Assembly (NCBI RefSeq): GCF_018143015.1
Contig: NC_054757.1
Coordinates: forward strand, 20,971,785-21,035,784
Reading direction: 5' to 3'
Origin: Lytechinus variegatus
Lineage: Eukaryota; Echinodermata; Echinoidea; Temnopleuroida; Toxopneustidae
DNA: 64,000 bases
In this document: positions 13,501 to 25,262 of the stretch, piece by piece
Layout of the letters: the number at the start of each line of letters is the position of its first letter
How positions within the stretch are numbered: position 1 is the stretch's first letter
Position numbers and translations under genes: made by a program
Notes under the pieces: model-generated
Databases searched by the model: none
The model's input: the letters and a program-made list of their open reading frames with translations, nothing else
What the model was told of the DNA's origin: nothing

Positions 13501-16500
13501 ATATTTATCAGAGCAATCATAAGGAAAATACATTCTATTTTTTTCATTATTACTTTCCATTTGTTCTTTTTTAAATAGTTTTCCATTTCTACCTCTCTAT
13601 TCATCTCCTAACTCCCATTTTCTTTTGTTTTATTCGGTCTCTTTTGCTCTTCATTTTTACTTTTTGTTTTACTTTCCTATTTTACTTCTTTTCCTTCTCT
13701 CTTGTCTTATTTGCCTTTCTTCTGTTGTATTTCTTTTTATCATAATCACCTTTCTTCTTCTTTTCTTTCTCTTTTTCTTCACAATCATTTTTCTTGTCCT
13801 TATTCTCTTTTCCACATACTATGTGGAAAAGACAATAAGGACAAGAAAATGATTGTGAAGAAAAAGAGAAAGAAAAGAAGAGAGATGGTCATACTATTAT
13901 CAAGTTTATGTTTTACGGTTCTCTTTTCCTTTGTTGTTATTATAGTATTTTTTACCTTAACCGTTTTAGCATTCATGGGCAAACGTCAAGAGAATGATAG
14001 ACTTTGGTAAAACTCCTCAGAACCCCCCCCCCCCCCCGACCTCGGAAGAGTTGTGTTCGATGAATCTGACCCTTGGGAGACGCGGGGATGAAAATCTCTC
14101 CTTAATCGTTGCCTCAACACTGCTGAAACCATTTCACATTAGTACTGTATGTCAGAGCAATATGATGATATCAATATCAATCTTACTAATTCCTAATTCC
14201 CTTTTGTAAACCATCTCCCTTTTTTGTAGTTCCTCCATCTGTAAAGATCTGTCCTCACTCGCAGCTGAGGAAGCAGGGTAGTAAGGCCAGAGTCCAGTGC
14301 TACGCCGAAGGAATCCCAACCCCACAAAAGAGCTGGACCAGGAACGATATACCACTAGTACAAAATGACAGGATTGAGCTGCAAAGTAAGTATCCGGCAC
14401 ACTTTTGGATCGTATCTATTTCACTTTATCATATTCTTTCTGTTTTATTTCTTTTAATTTCTCGTTGTCTATATTTTTATTATTTAACCACTGTTTACGT
14501 TTAAGAGTCCCCTTACCTTTTTGTACTTTCCTTTGATATAATTCTATAAAAGTAAATTATAAGATTTAGAAAATAGAGACATGTGGATCTTTTCAAACCA
14601 AGCATATTGTATAAAACGCTTTATTAATTTATTTCAATTGTTGGACAGGGTTTTGCATGTCATTTTGAAAACGAAAATTAACCCAATGTATTTTAAATTA
14701 TTCTTCACAAAATTGCATACCTTACACGCTAAAGCCGTCTCCCAGGGCTTTATCTAGCAAACTTTCCTTGATCATACGAATATCACAAAGAGATAGCAGT
14801 GTATGACTGCGGGCCATAAAACTACGTCGCCATTCGTTGCTGTGGTAACTAAGCCTTCTTCGGGGGATGCGATTAATGTTAAATGTCATAAGCATCCATT
14901 ATGATCATGTTTTCCCCCTGAAAACAGAAACATTTTGCAAATGTCAGCCTTTTACAGTGCAGAAACATGTTAAGGAAGGTGCATTTTTATGCTATATAGC
15001 AGTTTACCTCACCTGAATCCAGTGTGGCGAAGGTAGATTAATGTCTTACCAACGAACCCCATACCTCGCGTTCCCAACTTCGGAGCTTATCCACAGGAAC
15101 ACAACATCCCAATCTTTATATTGAATGTTTGCCCCCCCCCCCATCATCAATGCAGACAAGAACAGCAGTGTCCTGGTAAAGGAGATTTCTTATCCTGATA
15201 CTGGTATCTACACATGCACGGCGACCAACCCTCTCTCAGAGGCCCACCAGAGTGCATCGGTCTTTATTCAACCCCAAGATCATCGTAAGTACCACAGATA
15301 CAGCTATTACCTCTCCTATTTTCCCATCCCCCTCTTCCAGCTCCTTCTCCTGCTACTCGTCGTCCTCCTCCTCCCCTCTCTTCCCCTCATCCTCTTCCTC
15401 CTCCATGTCTTCCTTCTTCTCCTCCTTCCCCACCCCCCTGCTCCTCGTCCATGCCCTCTTCCCTATCATCCCTTTCCTCCTACTCATTCTATTACTTTTT
15501 CCCTGGATATATTGTTCCTCTGTCACGTCTTGAAGATTCCTTACAGATTTATGAGTGAGCGTGGATGGTAACTTAGTATATAATGGTGCCAACGATATTA
15601 CAGAGTGGGTTGACTCTTAACAATATTCTTCCTTGTTTGATTTTCACTTCAAATTCAATTTCTTCCTCTTAAGCTCTTTCACCCGGTCCACTCCATGTCT
15701 TCTACCTGTTCCATCGCGATGGTATCCAGACGTTCGAACCCGACACATGCGGGTTCAGACTGGCCCTGACCGGAGCCAGCACCCTACCCGACACCACCAA
15801 GACGCTCTGCAGCGTTGACCAGGAATCCGAAACACGCCGGTGCGACTGGGGGGACGCGGTCAGCGTGGACGACCGCTACATCTACGCGTCACAACCGTAC
15901 GAGAACCGCGTCGTGGTTCTTGATGCACGATCGCAAAGGATTATCGAGGTAATTGCGTTATAGCGTTGCTGCTATGGCCTGTTCTTTGGGGGCATTCAGG
16001 CAAACATCAGTCTAATGATGCATTAGGTCTGTCTCAAGTTAAATCAGTTGAGTTCGAGGCATACGTGTATCTGGACCAAGTCTCCTCTTTCTCTTGTGAA
16101 TATTTGCACCTTAATGCTGTTTGTGCTTTTACTGTCTCTACTAGTAACCATACTGTAAAAAGAAGAGGAAAAAAACACTAAGTGACACAGTAAAAAGCAC
16201 CAAGTTACCAAGCAATACAGTAACAATGCTGTAAAAAAAACACCAAGTGGTACACTATTAAGTAGTAGTAGAAAGGTGCAATACCATCATTATTATTGGT
16301 ATTCCAGTAGTGTTGATGATTATTTGTTTTACTTGAAATAAAGGACGATCATAGTTATTCACCTCGATTCTTAACTTACTTAGGTTATCAGCACAGACGG
16401 TCAACCGGTATCACTGCAGTATGTAGAACACGTGGACTCCATCTGGGTGCTATGTCGGAGATCAGATGAGGAAGCTAAGGCAGGGCGTCAGTCCATTGTG

Positions 16501-18166
16501 GTCATCAAGAACGCAGGACAACCAGGACCTCATCACACAATCCACACGGCGCCGGTCGGCCACACGTTTGAGCTTGTCGAAGACCTCTTTATCCCCAAGG
16601 AACAAATTCCTAATCAGGTAGGTTTGACAAGGATGTCATAATCTCAAAGCGCCCTCCCTCGGAAGATATTGCAATACGCTGAAATGGAGTTGTCAAGTTG
16701 TTTGATATGAGCCAGCTGCAGATCTCTAACGCATGCAAAGATGGCGTTGCATAATGACGTCAACTTTCATAAGGTCTATTTTGGTTGCTTTTAATCGAGG
16801 AAAATTTTAGTATTTATGTTTTTAAAAGCCGAAACATTAAACTCCCTGATTAAATTCGAATCGAATGTGGACTTTCTCTTCCTTGCTCACATATTGCAAG
16901 TGCCATGGTTCTTTCTTCTTAATTTATTTCCTCTTAGGGTACTATGAACTTCGGATACATTGTCCATCACAACCAACTCGGCCTCCACAAATTGGACCTT
17001 GTCCGCATGGAACGCATTGCTCTCATCGACCTCACCGCGTACAGCTGTCACCCGGAAGCAGTTAACTTTGTATCCATCGGAGGAAGTGTAGTCATCAACT
17101 GTGCCGGAAGTGATACCGTTCCAGCTAAGCAAGTTGTGCTTGATTACCTGACAGATAGTGTTATCAAGGTAAAATCAAATATTGCGAGAAATAATTGAAA
17201 TCGTATAAGATTTGCAATTTCGACAAAGTTCTCGATACATGATCATGGTGATCAGTTTCAGTCAGGCATTTTGTAGAGCAAACTTTCCAACAAGTTTTTC
17301 ATATTACGGAAGGATTTTTACAATAGCATTTTTCCCATGTGTTTTCAAACTTTTTTTTAATAAAAATATTATGTGCCTGATGACTTTCCATATCATGTTG
17401 TATTGACATTGAAATTATTTTGTGACATTGTGACAATAACTTTGTTGAAGTAAGAAACGTGGACGGTATACTTTGTCATTCTTCCGAATGGCCATATGAG
17501 AAATATTTGACAGGTATACCTGAAAACTTTTTTTCTGGTGGTAGTTTTCATGAACATGCACCCTATGAGGAATATTTATAGGATAAACGTTGGTGGGTAA
17601 TGCACTTCTGTTTTGAACACCAGTTGTTAACCTGTCACTTCTAATAAGTCTAATCCATGTTCCATATCAAAATTATCTTTGATTAGGTCAACGAGGGTAT
17701 CCGTGGTCGTCCGTACGTCTCACCAGATGGTCGTTACATCATCAGCGTCGATGCCAACCACCAGTACGTCCACGTCCAGAAGGTCCTCCCCGAATCAGGC
17801 AAGATCAAGACCGCGTTCGAAGTCAAGACCAACCTACGAATCAGTGATGTCGGCTTCTTCCCGAGCAAGACCTCCCACACCTATGATGTCTTTGCGACGT
17901 CCCGAGATCAACCCGATGTCCTGTTCATTGACGTCGAAAGTGGGTTCGTCAAGACCATCACCGGTGTCCAAGACCCAATCGCCGCCGAGGACTGGCCATG
18001 GGATAGTCGCAATCGTAGGATAGTCAACAGCGGCTTCTTCGATCCCTATCTTGTCACGCCTGCCGCCAACCATGAAATCGTCATCAACGGCCTTCTACGA
18101 AAGGTCCATTGCAACATCGAGGATATAGCAGTAGCTAATGTCATTGTATGGATCGGAAAGTGTTAG
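4551..18166 (+). CDS. FSTL5: Follistatin-related protein 5/4-like, 12 visible exons, 5' end missing
   Basis: Secreted modular protein of the SPARC/follistatin-like family. Exons: 4551-4605, 8876-9130, 9675-9812, 11406-11612, 12348-12517, 13368-13488, 14230-14385, 15156-15284, 15674-15948, 16384-16617, 16938-17168, 17687-18166 (stop TAG 18164-18166). All have AG/GT borders and every junction phase is compatible, giving about 816 codons. Domain order: short linker, Kazal (CGSDG and NHCELHR seen), paired EF-hands with canonical 12-residue loops, two Ig domains, then a long C-terminal region that aligns by memory with the FSTL4/5 C-terminus (HHTIHTAPVG, DSVIK, PYVSPDG, EDWPWDSRNR). This C-terminal region separates FSTL4/5 from FSTL1 and FSTL3. 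No signal peptide or initiator Met was found, so at least one 5' exon lies before 4551 or outside the window. The exact ligand is unknown. FSTL4 and FSTL5 cannot be separated here and the gene may predate their split. The first exon is the least certain; its phase 1 end joins the Kazal exon correctly (G|AT = Asp). Confidence 0.93.
6357..6460 (+). mobile_element. AGTCACACCAACGAAACCGA short MITE, clear hairpin copy
   Basis: TAGACCGACTCCAGACCGATCG pairs with CGGTCGGTTTGGAGTCGGTTTCG around a short AT loop, about 100 bp. Other copies: 1529-1633, 1686-1790 (partial), 2921-3025, 7740-7792 (half), 7866-7972, 7994-8110, 12830-12965. It is the most frequent small MITE in the left third of the window. 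Confidence 0.8.
7740..8170 (+). repeat. Local duplication around AGTCACACC MITEs
   Basis: The block GTGACTGTAG..CATC..GCCGGGTGATCATCATTTACCCATA (7780-7845) recurs diverged at 8095-8170 (GTGACCGATT..GCCGGATGATCATCATTCACCCATA). MITE copies sit between, so a segment of about 300 bp containing the MITE was duplicated. Confidence 0.65.
8876..9130 (+). CDS. FSTL5: FSTL exon: Kazal / follistatin-like domain
   Basis: This exon encodes a cysteine-rich follistatin-like module: CSHVECPKGSECLV, then CICRPYCKPHYKPVCGSDG, then YENHCELHRASC and a terminal Cys. The Kazal spacing and the VCGSDG..Y.N.C.L core are intact. It starts at phase 1 and ends at phase 1 (A|GT Ser), joining the exon at 9675. A short acidic/proline linker (9675-9812) follows before the EF-hands. 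Confidence 0.95.
10156..10395 (-). mobile_element. GGTGTTAA-rich MITE, copy 2 (inverted)
   Basis: Same 240-bp length as the copy at 2281, in opposite orientation: starts ACACTGTATAAATTGTGG and ends CAGTTTTTGCTGTGT. Landmark TAGAGGACCACACC is shared. Confidence 0.87.
11148..11362 (-). mobile_element. GGTGTTAA-rich MITE, copy 3, diverged, next to an FSTL splice acceptor
   Basis: Shares GGTGTTAAATCTGACACCAG, the TGGTCCTAGAGG area, GACACCGGTCAACACCACA and CTTGCTGTGT with the other copies, but with many changes. It ends 43 bp before the EF-hand exon at 11406. Confidence 0.75.
11406..11612 (+). CDS. FSTL5: FSTL exon: paired EF-hands (SPARC-type EC)
   Basis: Two EF-hand loops are visible: DIDADDAISRQE and DLDGNDKLSGME. 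Both have D at position 1, D at 3, D or N at 5, G/D at 6, a hydrophobic at 8 and E at 12, so calcium binding is plausible. The exon joins the next one as REF-N-IKAVSLSGS, matching the family's EF-hand to Ig transition. The acceptor lies only about 43 bp after a GGTGTTAA-type MITE. Confidence 0.95.
11998..12135 (+). repeat. GAT-rich microsatellite
   Basis: Imperfect GATGATAATGAC-type trinucleotide repeat in the FSTL intron before Ig1. Reads as an artificial isoleucine-rich frame on the other strand. Confidence 0.85.
12348..15284 (+). CDS. FSTL5: FSTL exons 5-8: two Ig-like domains
   Basis: Ig1 is split over 12348-12517 and 13368-13488: Cys in NLALPCEL, Trp in IRWTRNN, then GTYACYAEG. For the second exon the AG at 13366-13367 was preferred to an AG 4 bp earlier, because only it keeps phase 0. 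Ig2 is split over 14230-14385 and 15156-15284: VQCYAEGIP, SWTRND, then TGIYTCTATNP. Cys/Trp/Cys landmarks are present in both domains. The introns here hold polypyrimidine stretches and low-complexity sequence. Confidence 0.93.
12564..12818 (+). mobile_element. CACTGGCGGATC-ended element in FSTL intron
   Basis: CACTGGCGGATC and GGATCCGCCC are inverted ends. The inside holds G-run/C-run blocks and TGCCCC words. It begins 46 bp after the Ig1 donor. A second, shorter relative ending GGATCCGCCAC lies at about 6924-7021. Confidence 0.72.
15300..15480 (+). repeat. Polypyrimidine CTC/TCC tract
   Basis: Low-complexity C/T sequence directly after the Ig2 donor. It produces long but meaningless Ser/Pro/Leu-rich open frames. 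Confidence 0.8.
15674..18166 (+). CDS. FSTL5: FSTL exons 9-12: C-terminal propeller-like region
   Basis: Four exons (15674-15948, 16384-16617, 16938-17168, 17687-18166), all in phase after the first. The reading frame begins PLSPGPLHVFYLFHRDG and continues through a Cys-containing segment, YVEHVDSIWVL, the HHTIHTAPVG motif and SPDGRYIISVD, and ends VIVWIGKC. SPDG-type repeats are typical of a beta-propeller fold. That fold is inferred, not shown. Confidence 0.93.
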
Positions 18167-21100
18167 GCAACCGTGTAATCATTCAACTACTTTTAACGAA
18201 AGAAAATAAGAGACTTTGTGGTACCCTTCTCGAGTGGGCTCGAATTCGCAACTATTTTCTATTTCTTTTATCTGGATTCTATGCATTTTAAGAGATGTAG
18301 ACGGATTATTTTTGTGAGAATGAATTTTGTTTGCTCGTCGATAAGTGCAATGTATTACCAGCAGCTAGAAAGCATAGTACTTTGTTGCAAATTATATTTT
18401 ACAGAGCATAATACCTTATAGCTGAACGTGGTTGCTTTTACGTCATATGATTTTTGTAGATTCCTATGTAAATAACAAGTTTTATTTCAGATTACATTTA
18501 TGAAATTGAGAAACATGATTTTATGATGTAGTATGATAGAATTTCAAAATTATTTGAAACCAAGAAGAGCTGTGATTACCATGATAAGAAATCACAATGT
18601 TTTATATGTATATGATTGATTTTTATGTACATCGTTTGTTTACATTATAAGTTTCAACGTTTATGGTTTATTCAAATAAATTATACCATTAACTAGTTGG
18701 TAATGTACATAACTGTAACTGTAAATCTAGTGAAAATGTAGTATTATCATATAGTTCCCTTGATAGGAAACAGAATACTTAGTAAGATTAATTGTTACCT
18801 GTGACATGCAGTTGGAGTAATTTTATCTTTGTTTTGTACTCTATGAATTTATTTGTAAATCCGAAGAACTTTAGATTGTAAATAATTCATATATGAAATA
18901 TAATTTGGACATTCTGTACTTCCTCATAAAATATGATTATTTGTGGCGATGCAAAATGTCTAGAAGTATAAATTTTTATTAATTATAGATCACTGTACAT
19001 TGATCAGCACTTTCATATGAGTTATCAGTTAAAATGTAATATGTCCATCGTTCACGTTGACTCTACCAATATATACAACACTCCTTCGGTGTATAATGTG
19101 GTGTCATCGTGGTTCAATATTAAAACAATTACAGTTATTAAAAAAAACAAAATGTCCCAAGTGCGCTAGTGTATATAAGAAATATTCCATATTCTTACTA
19201 TTGTTTATGGTACACGATGTTGACCTACATTCATAAAAAGTAGTTAGAAAAGTTTGAATCAATAGTATATATATATATCGGTAACCATGAAATGTGACAG
19301 GCATATAAAATATTTCAAAATACATACATTACTCAATGTTTTGGGAAATCACAGTATTAAGACTTTTTGGTAATGAAAATTATGCTGGTTTTCGAAACTA
19401 TATGAAACGGACGACTGGAATTCAGTTAACACACACACACAATGCACACTTTTTTGTTACACTTGGCTGCCCATAGATTTAAATCCATGATGAACTTATT
19501 ACACGGGCCATTTTGATGTCTGTTGCTTTTTGAAATGTGCTCTTGAGCCTCTTGTATGTCATTATATATATGTAATGTATTTTCACATGCATGACAAAAA
19601 TGGCTAGCCCGTCAATATTTACGAGTATTACAAAAAAAATTCAATGTCGTATATATTCGGTGTACTATACCCATATCTTACAGAGAGTGTAATTGTCTTA
19701 GCAACTCATTAATCCATTCTTGTAATAACAAAGTTTGCCTTTTAGTATTTGAGGTACTATAGGACGTGCGAGGCATTTACAGGTCCAGCGCCAAACAGAC
19801 ACACTGGCCAATGTCTATGGTAAGCCATAAGTAGAGTTCCAAATTATTGTAATTAAATTGTTTAATTAAGTCTAAGTGATTGCTCTTTAACTGAATCTGG
19901 TAAACCCCTTTCATATGATCGACATTAAATTTATCTGAATCATTTGGCATGTAGCTTGCCATAAACTTCTTCGGTACTATATTCATTACGGTTCTCCGTT
20001 ATCAGTGTTGGATTAAACCGAATCCAGGGTCTGGATTATGTTCAAAATTTGAAGAAAAAAAATCTTGAAAAATTTCGTAAAAACTAGGCCTATTGAACCG
20101 GCGTTTTCGTGAAGGCCCAATGATGGTACGAGTATAGCAAGTTTTCCCGTTACATCTTCAAACATAATGACAATTCTTCGATGAAACATTGGATTTTGAT
20201 TCATCAGAATATTTTGATGATTTTAAACAGAAATAAGATCCGAATTTGTTTTTGCATGTGGCGTTCGATAGTACCTCAAACACTTTATACAATACACCAA
20301 AGAAACTCGTGTAGACATGCAGTTTTATACCAATAAAGCAAAACGACATCAATTAGATTTTTCTGTACATGTTACATCGAAACCGCAATTACAATATCTG
20401 TAGAAGTTATGCTTATATCAAATCTCTAAAGTTTTTTTGTTAAAAAATTGAGCAGACAGGAGACCGAAACTCGGGTAAATAAGTTCACTTCTTGTATTTT
20501 TTTTCCTTTTTGCTTTGGGTTTACTAAGAAATGTAAGTTTGCAGATTTGTTGTTCCTTTTGCTTATTTATTTTTATAAATTGATTTTTGCAAGATTATAT
20601 CAAAATCAGGCAACGATTAGAAATTAAACATATGGAATAAAGCTCGGCCAACTGTGGCATTATTTAGTTTAGTTGTACTTGGCATTCAAATAATATGCTA
20701 GACTATTTTAAACTGGGATTTGCCAAAAAGAATGTTACTTTGGTCTACAACCTTGAGAAAATTTTGTGAGGATATAAAATGAATACTACATTTGATGTTG
20801 CAGTTATATATCCATTAGAAGATTATCGTATATAAGTACGAGCAATTTACATTATTGTTTTTTTTTAATCAATGTAGTTGTATTATGATTTAGAATATTT
20901 TATAAGGGAAGGGCTTGACAATGGTTAAGTTTCTAAAAAGAATATTCTACTTCCAGGGGGAGTGTTTCATACAAAGTCATCCGAAATGTTGTCGGACAAC
21001 TTTCCTTGGATGTGATCGGCTGATATGAACAAGTGTCTGCTATTACTAGGGTAAATGTCGGATAAAACAGCTGGACTTTGTCGGGTAAAACATCTGACAA

Positions 21101-22060
21101 GTCCTTTCACGAAACGCTCCCCGTGAGTCGTTGGATCTTTTTCAGCATAATTGTATTCGTAACTCGTCTTATCATTAATAACTGAAATGGTCGACGAATA
21201 AAGAACTAGCATTTATTGTATTCATGTGTTTTTGTAGTTACTGTAGTCAGTATTCAATCAATTTATTGATTTTATGCGTACGGATTATAGCCAGTGCTTT
21301 GATATTCAGTATGTTCATAATCAGGAACTTCTTTTAGAGATAGAATGAATAAAAATCAGACTAAAACAAAATGGTGCAAAGTACCGTGTTACAAACATCA
21401 ATTGTACAGTCTGCAATTATTGATATCTGACAGAAGACGAGGGTATCATGGCAAATTATTTAAAATGACTTTTAGCATTTAGTTGTTTACAGTGTGTATT
21501 ATATTTCTAATGAAAGTAATTAGAAAGGTATAGTTCGCACATTTGAAGCACGGAGAAGACATTGGTATAAAAATCGACAAGTAACTCCACTCAACGTTAG
21601 GAAACACATGAAATGATTTGAAACCTGTTTAAGGAAGACTAGATGACACAATCCAAATGATCTTCTTCTGTAATTAAAACGGTATTTGTTTTTTTTAATA
21701 TCGGGTCATTCATGTTTTTTTTATATTTTTTGTGGAATCTGTGCAAAGTGAGTTTAGTAGCTTTCATCACTCTAAAATAAGTGATGAAAATTGCGTCATA
21801 ATTGAGGCTTATTTGTCGATGGAACTTAAATCAAGCAGACCATTAACCTGTATTAAAATAAAGTATGCATCCGAAATTAGAGGTGTACTGCTGGTTTGCC
21901 TATTTATCATATGTTTAATTATTAAACAAAATGTTGCATGTTTATATTTTCGTTTCATCTATCATGTCTATTTGATACTGAATGTCTTGTAATTGATGTT
22001 ATTGAAAATAACCGGTAACCTTCAAATGCTTTTGTGATAAAGTGATTAATAAAAGACTGT
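18167..22060 (+). other. Probable long FSTL 3' UTR and downstream AT-rich DNA
   Basis: No coding region is seen. This AT-rich stretch is nearly free of the MITEs that fill the neighbouring introns, apart from one foldback at 20956-21123. Candidate poly(A) signals AATAAA occur at 18675-18680 and near 22045. Two TGTAAATA words (18467-18474, 18877-18884) fit the Pumilio-type consensus TGTANATA. How far the transcript extends is inferred. Confidence 0.45.
20956..21123 (+). mobile_element. GGGGGAGTGTTTCA foldback MITE
   Basis: The left end GGGGGAGTGTTTCAT and the right end GAAACGCTCCCCG are inverted with a few mismatches. The arms carry GTCGGAC/GTCGGG-type words. It is the only clear TE in the FSTL downstream region. 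Confidence 0.65.
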
Positions 22061-22423
22061 GTCGAATTAAAAAAGAGCTTCGCTTAGTGTTTTTTTTTTC
22101 CATGTCTGTTTCTGCATAATTTTAAACAACACTTGCGTGCCTTTGTATCGATGATACATACAGTATTTTCATTTATTACTTTGCTCAATATTAAGGACCG
22201 TGCCGGGAATCGAACCCGGACTTCAATCACTCTAAAAATTCGAATGTTAAATCAACATTTGAAAGGTTGGAGGCGTGACAATCTTTTCCAAATGTTACAT
22301 CCAACCTTGTATAAAGCTGAATCCAACGTTTTAAGTGATGGGTAGAACCATTTAAAGTGGTAAATGCAACATTTAGAAAATGTTGTCACTTCCCCAACCT
22401 TTCAAATGTTGAGTTAACATCAC

Positions 22424-24012
22424 TGGCGTAAATCCCGGGGGATGGGGGGATATATCCCCCCACACTTTTCGAGGAGGGGGGGGATGGCCTGTACAAACAT
22501 CCCCCAACTTTTTACGGAAGAAATGAAAAAAAAATCACAAGAGATAATTGTTTTGTTGGTGAAAATTCTTCCTAAAATACCGCTTAATAAATAAAACAAT
22601 ATCATTGGATCATAAAATGCAAATAAAGAGCCAGTTCACCATTATTTTGCAAACGAAATACTTTTGTCCTTATTATAACATTGAAGAGAAACCCCCGTTT
22701 CTTCCAATTCATCAATGTTGGGGTTTTGGGGGAGGGATTAAGATGGAATGTCAAAACATTTTGAATGTAATCTCTAATAAAACCATTAAACCATCATGGG
22801 GTAAAAAAGATAACAATATCGGAGGGGTATTTGCCATATGAACGTACAGTGGCGTAACTACCGGGGGGGCATGGGGGCACATGCACCCCCCCCCAAAAAA
22901 AAAAACCGGGGAAAAGGAGAAATGAGGGAGAAAGGAAGAGAAACGTAGTGGGAAAGAAGAAAATATAATTCATTATAATGTTATATTATAATTATTTATG
23001 TTACATTACATAAGAAACATTTTTATCATAACTTTATGAAACATAATTTGCCCAGGGCCTACGTCTTCATTGTTCCTGGTGCTCGCATTGTCTGTTTAAC
23101 AAGATATATAATCCTGTTGTACTAAAACATCACGTTTTCAAGTCAATATAAACCAAATATATTTTCTAGCACTTGAGTTATCATATATTGACATATGCTT
23201 CTTTTACATGACTCAAAAAGTGATTGCCCCATGTTAAGGTCTCCGTATATAAACATTTCCTGTCCGTGATTACGTTCGCATTAGTGGATTGGTGAGATAT
23301 GTCTGCTCTTCGTGAATTCCTAAAATCAGTCCTTAAAATGTCCCTTCTTCTGATCTGAATATGAAAAATTTTCAGCTCGCGCTTCGCGCTCGCATCATTT
23401 GGTTAATGAAATACCTATATGGTCCTAGTTAATTCCTACAAAGAAACCTTACAATGCCCCACTTCAGGTCTGAATTATCTAAATTTTCAGCTCGCGCTTC
23501 GCGCTCGCAATATTTGATTGGTAAAATGCGTATGATAATCATGATTGCAATGACTACGAAGAGTGTTTCATGTGTTCAGATGTAATTCTAATAAAATCAG
23601 CAAGCGCTTGGCACTCGCATTAGATGACTATGGTGAGATATGCATACTCTTAATGGATTCCTAAAATAAATTCCTTAAAATCTCGCTGTTTGTGGTCAAA
23701 ATATAAGAAAATTTCAGCTCGCGCTCTGCGCTCGCATTGTTTAGCAAGACAGGTACCTATCATGATTACATAAATTTGATTATAATGTCCCTTTTTAGGT
23801 GTGAATATAAAAAAAATCAGCACGCGCTTTGCGCGCTTACTCAGTGATTCAAAAAATTTGCTGGTGCCCCCACAATGCCGTGACCCACGGAACGCCAGTG
23901 TGGACATATCAATGACAATTCCTTGCATATCTAAAAACATGATTGCAAAAAAAATGCCAAAATATTTCAGTCATCCCCCCACCCATCAACACGGATTTAC
24001 GCCAGTGGTTAA
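22424..24012 (+). mobile_element. Nested elements with ACTGGCGTAAATCC ends
   Basis: Outer ends ACTGGCGTAAATCC (22424) and GGATTTACGCCAGTG (ending about 24012) are inverted. A second pair, CAGTGGCGTAACTACCGG (22850) and CGGAACGCCAGTG (about 23901), is nested inside. Both start with long G/C runs. The inner element carries the first array of GC-rich hairpin units. No coding region. Confidence 0.7.
23200..23850 (+). repeat. Array of ~115-bp units, each with a GCTCGCGCTTCGCGCTCGC hairpin
   Basis: Five units, each carrying CAGCTCGCGCTTCGCGCTCG or a variant (about 23373, 23487, 23599, 23714, 23817) in AT-rich spacer with shared words (CCTTAAAATGTCCC, CTGAATAT, GTGAGATATG). The GC-rich word can fold on itself. 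Confidence 0.85.
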
Positions 24013-24369
24013 CATTTCTTTTTTTATACAGTGATGGTGTATAGTCGGGTGCCTTAGAACACCTCCACATATAGGTAGGAGGGACTTGGGGGACCAAAGT
24101 GCACCCTTTTGTCATAAGTGGCGCCAAAAAGTGTGAAAAGTGGAGAGAGTGAAGAACTTAACATAAAACAAGAGGCGGAGAAAAACAAGAAGAAGAAGAA
24201 GTAAAAGAGGATGAAGAAAAGATAATGAAACAGAAGAAGCCAAGAAGGGAAGAATGGAGAAAAAAGGTTCACTAGGGCATATAACATAAAATCATGTCAA
24301 CTTAAAAATGAAAATAGAGTCATTGCATTGAGAAGAAAATGAAAATAAAAAGCAAACCATTACGTGTCT

Positions 24370-24700
24370 CACTGAACAATCAATGCGAGCGCAAAGCGCG
24401 AGCTGAAATCTTTGTATATTGACCCCAAACAGGGACATTTTAAGGACTATTTTTTAAGGAATATATCAAGAGTATACATATCTCACCATATTCATCTAAT
24501 GCGAGTTCCAAGCGTTTGCTGATTTTGTTAGAATTACATGTCAACACATGGAGCACCTATTCATACGCTTACTAATAAAATATTGCGAGCGCGAGCTGAA
24601 TTCAGACCTGAAGAGGGGCATCCTTAGGCTTATTTGTAGGAATTCACTAAGACCATACGTATTTCACTAACCAAATGATGCGAGCGCGAATCATTTAATT
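24370..24700 (-). repeat. Inverted array of the same hairpin units
   Basis: The same unit in reverse orientation: GCGAGCGCAAAGCGCGAGCTG near 24385, GCGAGTTCCAAGCG near 24498, GCGAGCGCGAGCTG near 24581, GCGAGCGCGAA near 24677. A lone extra copy lies at about 25837-25862. Together with the array at 23200-23850 it makes a large, loose inverted repeat. Confidence 0.82.
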
Positions 24701-25013
24701 TTGAAAGTAACAATGTTCTTGTACTGAAGCTTTGCTTACTGATAGGCCCCTATTCATAATATAGCTACAGTTTGAGGAAGCAAAAATCGAGTCCGGAATC
24801 GATTTTTATTTGATTTTTATTTGCCTAGGTATACTAGCAGGCTAGCATCGTCTGCTACGTAAACCAAATGAGCGAACATGACCGAAACTAACCATTATCA
24901 TTATGTCGCAACATAAAACAATAATAACTCGAACTGCGAGGAAATATATTTAGTGTATATTGACTTGAAAACGAGATATTTTAGTACAACAGGATAATAA
25001 TTATTTCTCCATA

Positions 25014-25262
25014 CCCAGGGGCGGAAATCTCTCCCAAAAGGTAGGGGGACAAGGGTCTGGAAAATTTGACAAGCAAAATAAAAAAGAAAAAAAAGAAGGT
25101 CATCTCGTCCGAAAACGCACGTTTTATTCACATTTTGAGTGATATATTTCTTAGCATGACTAAAGACCCAAAATAGTAGGGGGAAATTGATATTGTGTCC
25201 CCCCTACTATTTTGAGTAGGGGGGACACGTCCCCTCTGTCCCCCCTGGGATTTCCGCCCATG
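25014..25262 (+). mobile_element. GGGGCGGAAATC-ended G/C-run element
   Basis: GGGGCGGAAATC on the left and GATTTCCGCCC on the right are inverted. The interior has inverted AGTAGGGGG/CCCCCTACT words. Related in style to the ACTGGCGTAAATCC and CTGGCGGATC elements. Confidence 0.72.

Noticed and set aside
15125..15592. Long Leu/Ser/Pro-rich open frames in both strands
   Set aside because: Only the first part is real (FSTL exon 15156-15284); the rest is a polypyrimidine intron tract.
22196..22232. tRNA-like T-arm on the - strand (GGTTCGATTCCCGGCA)
   Set aside because: The T-loop and acceptor-like end are present, but no D-arm or anticodon arm folds upstream, so it is a fragment, possibly SINE-derived.
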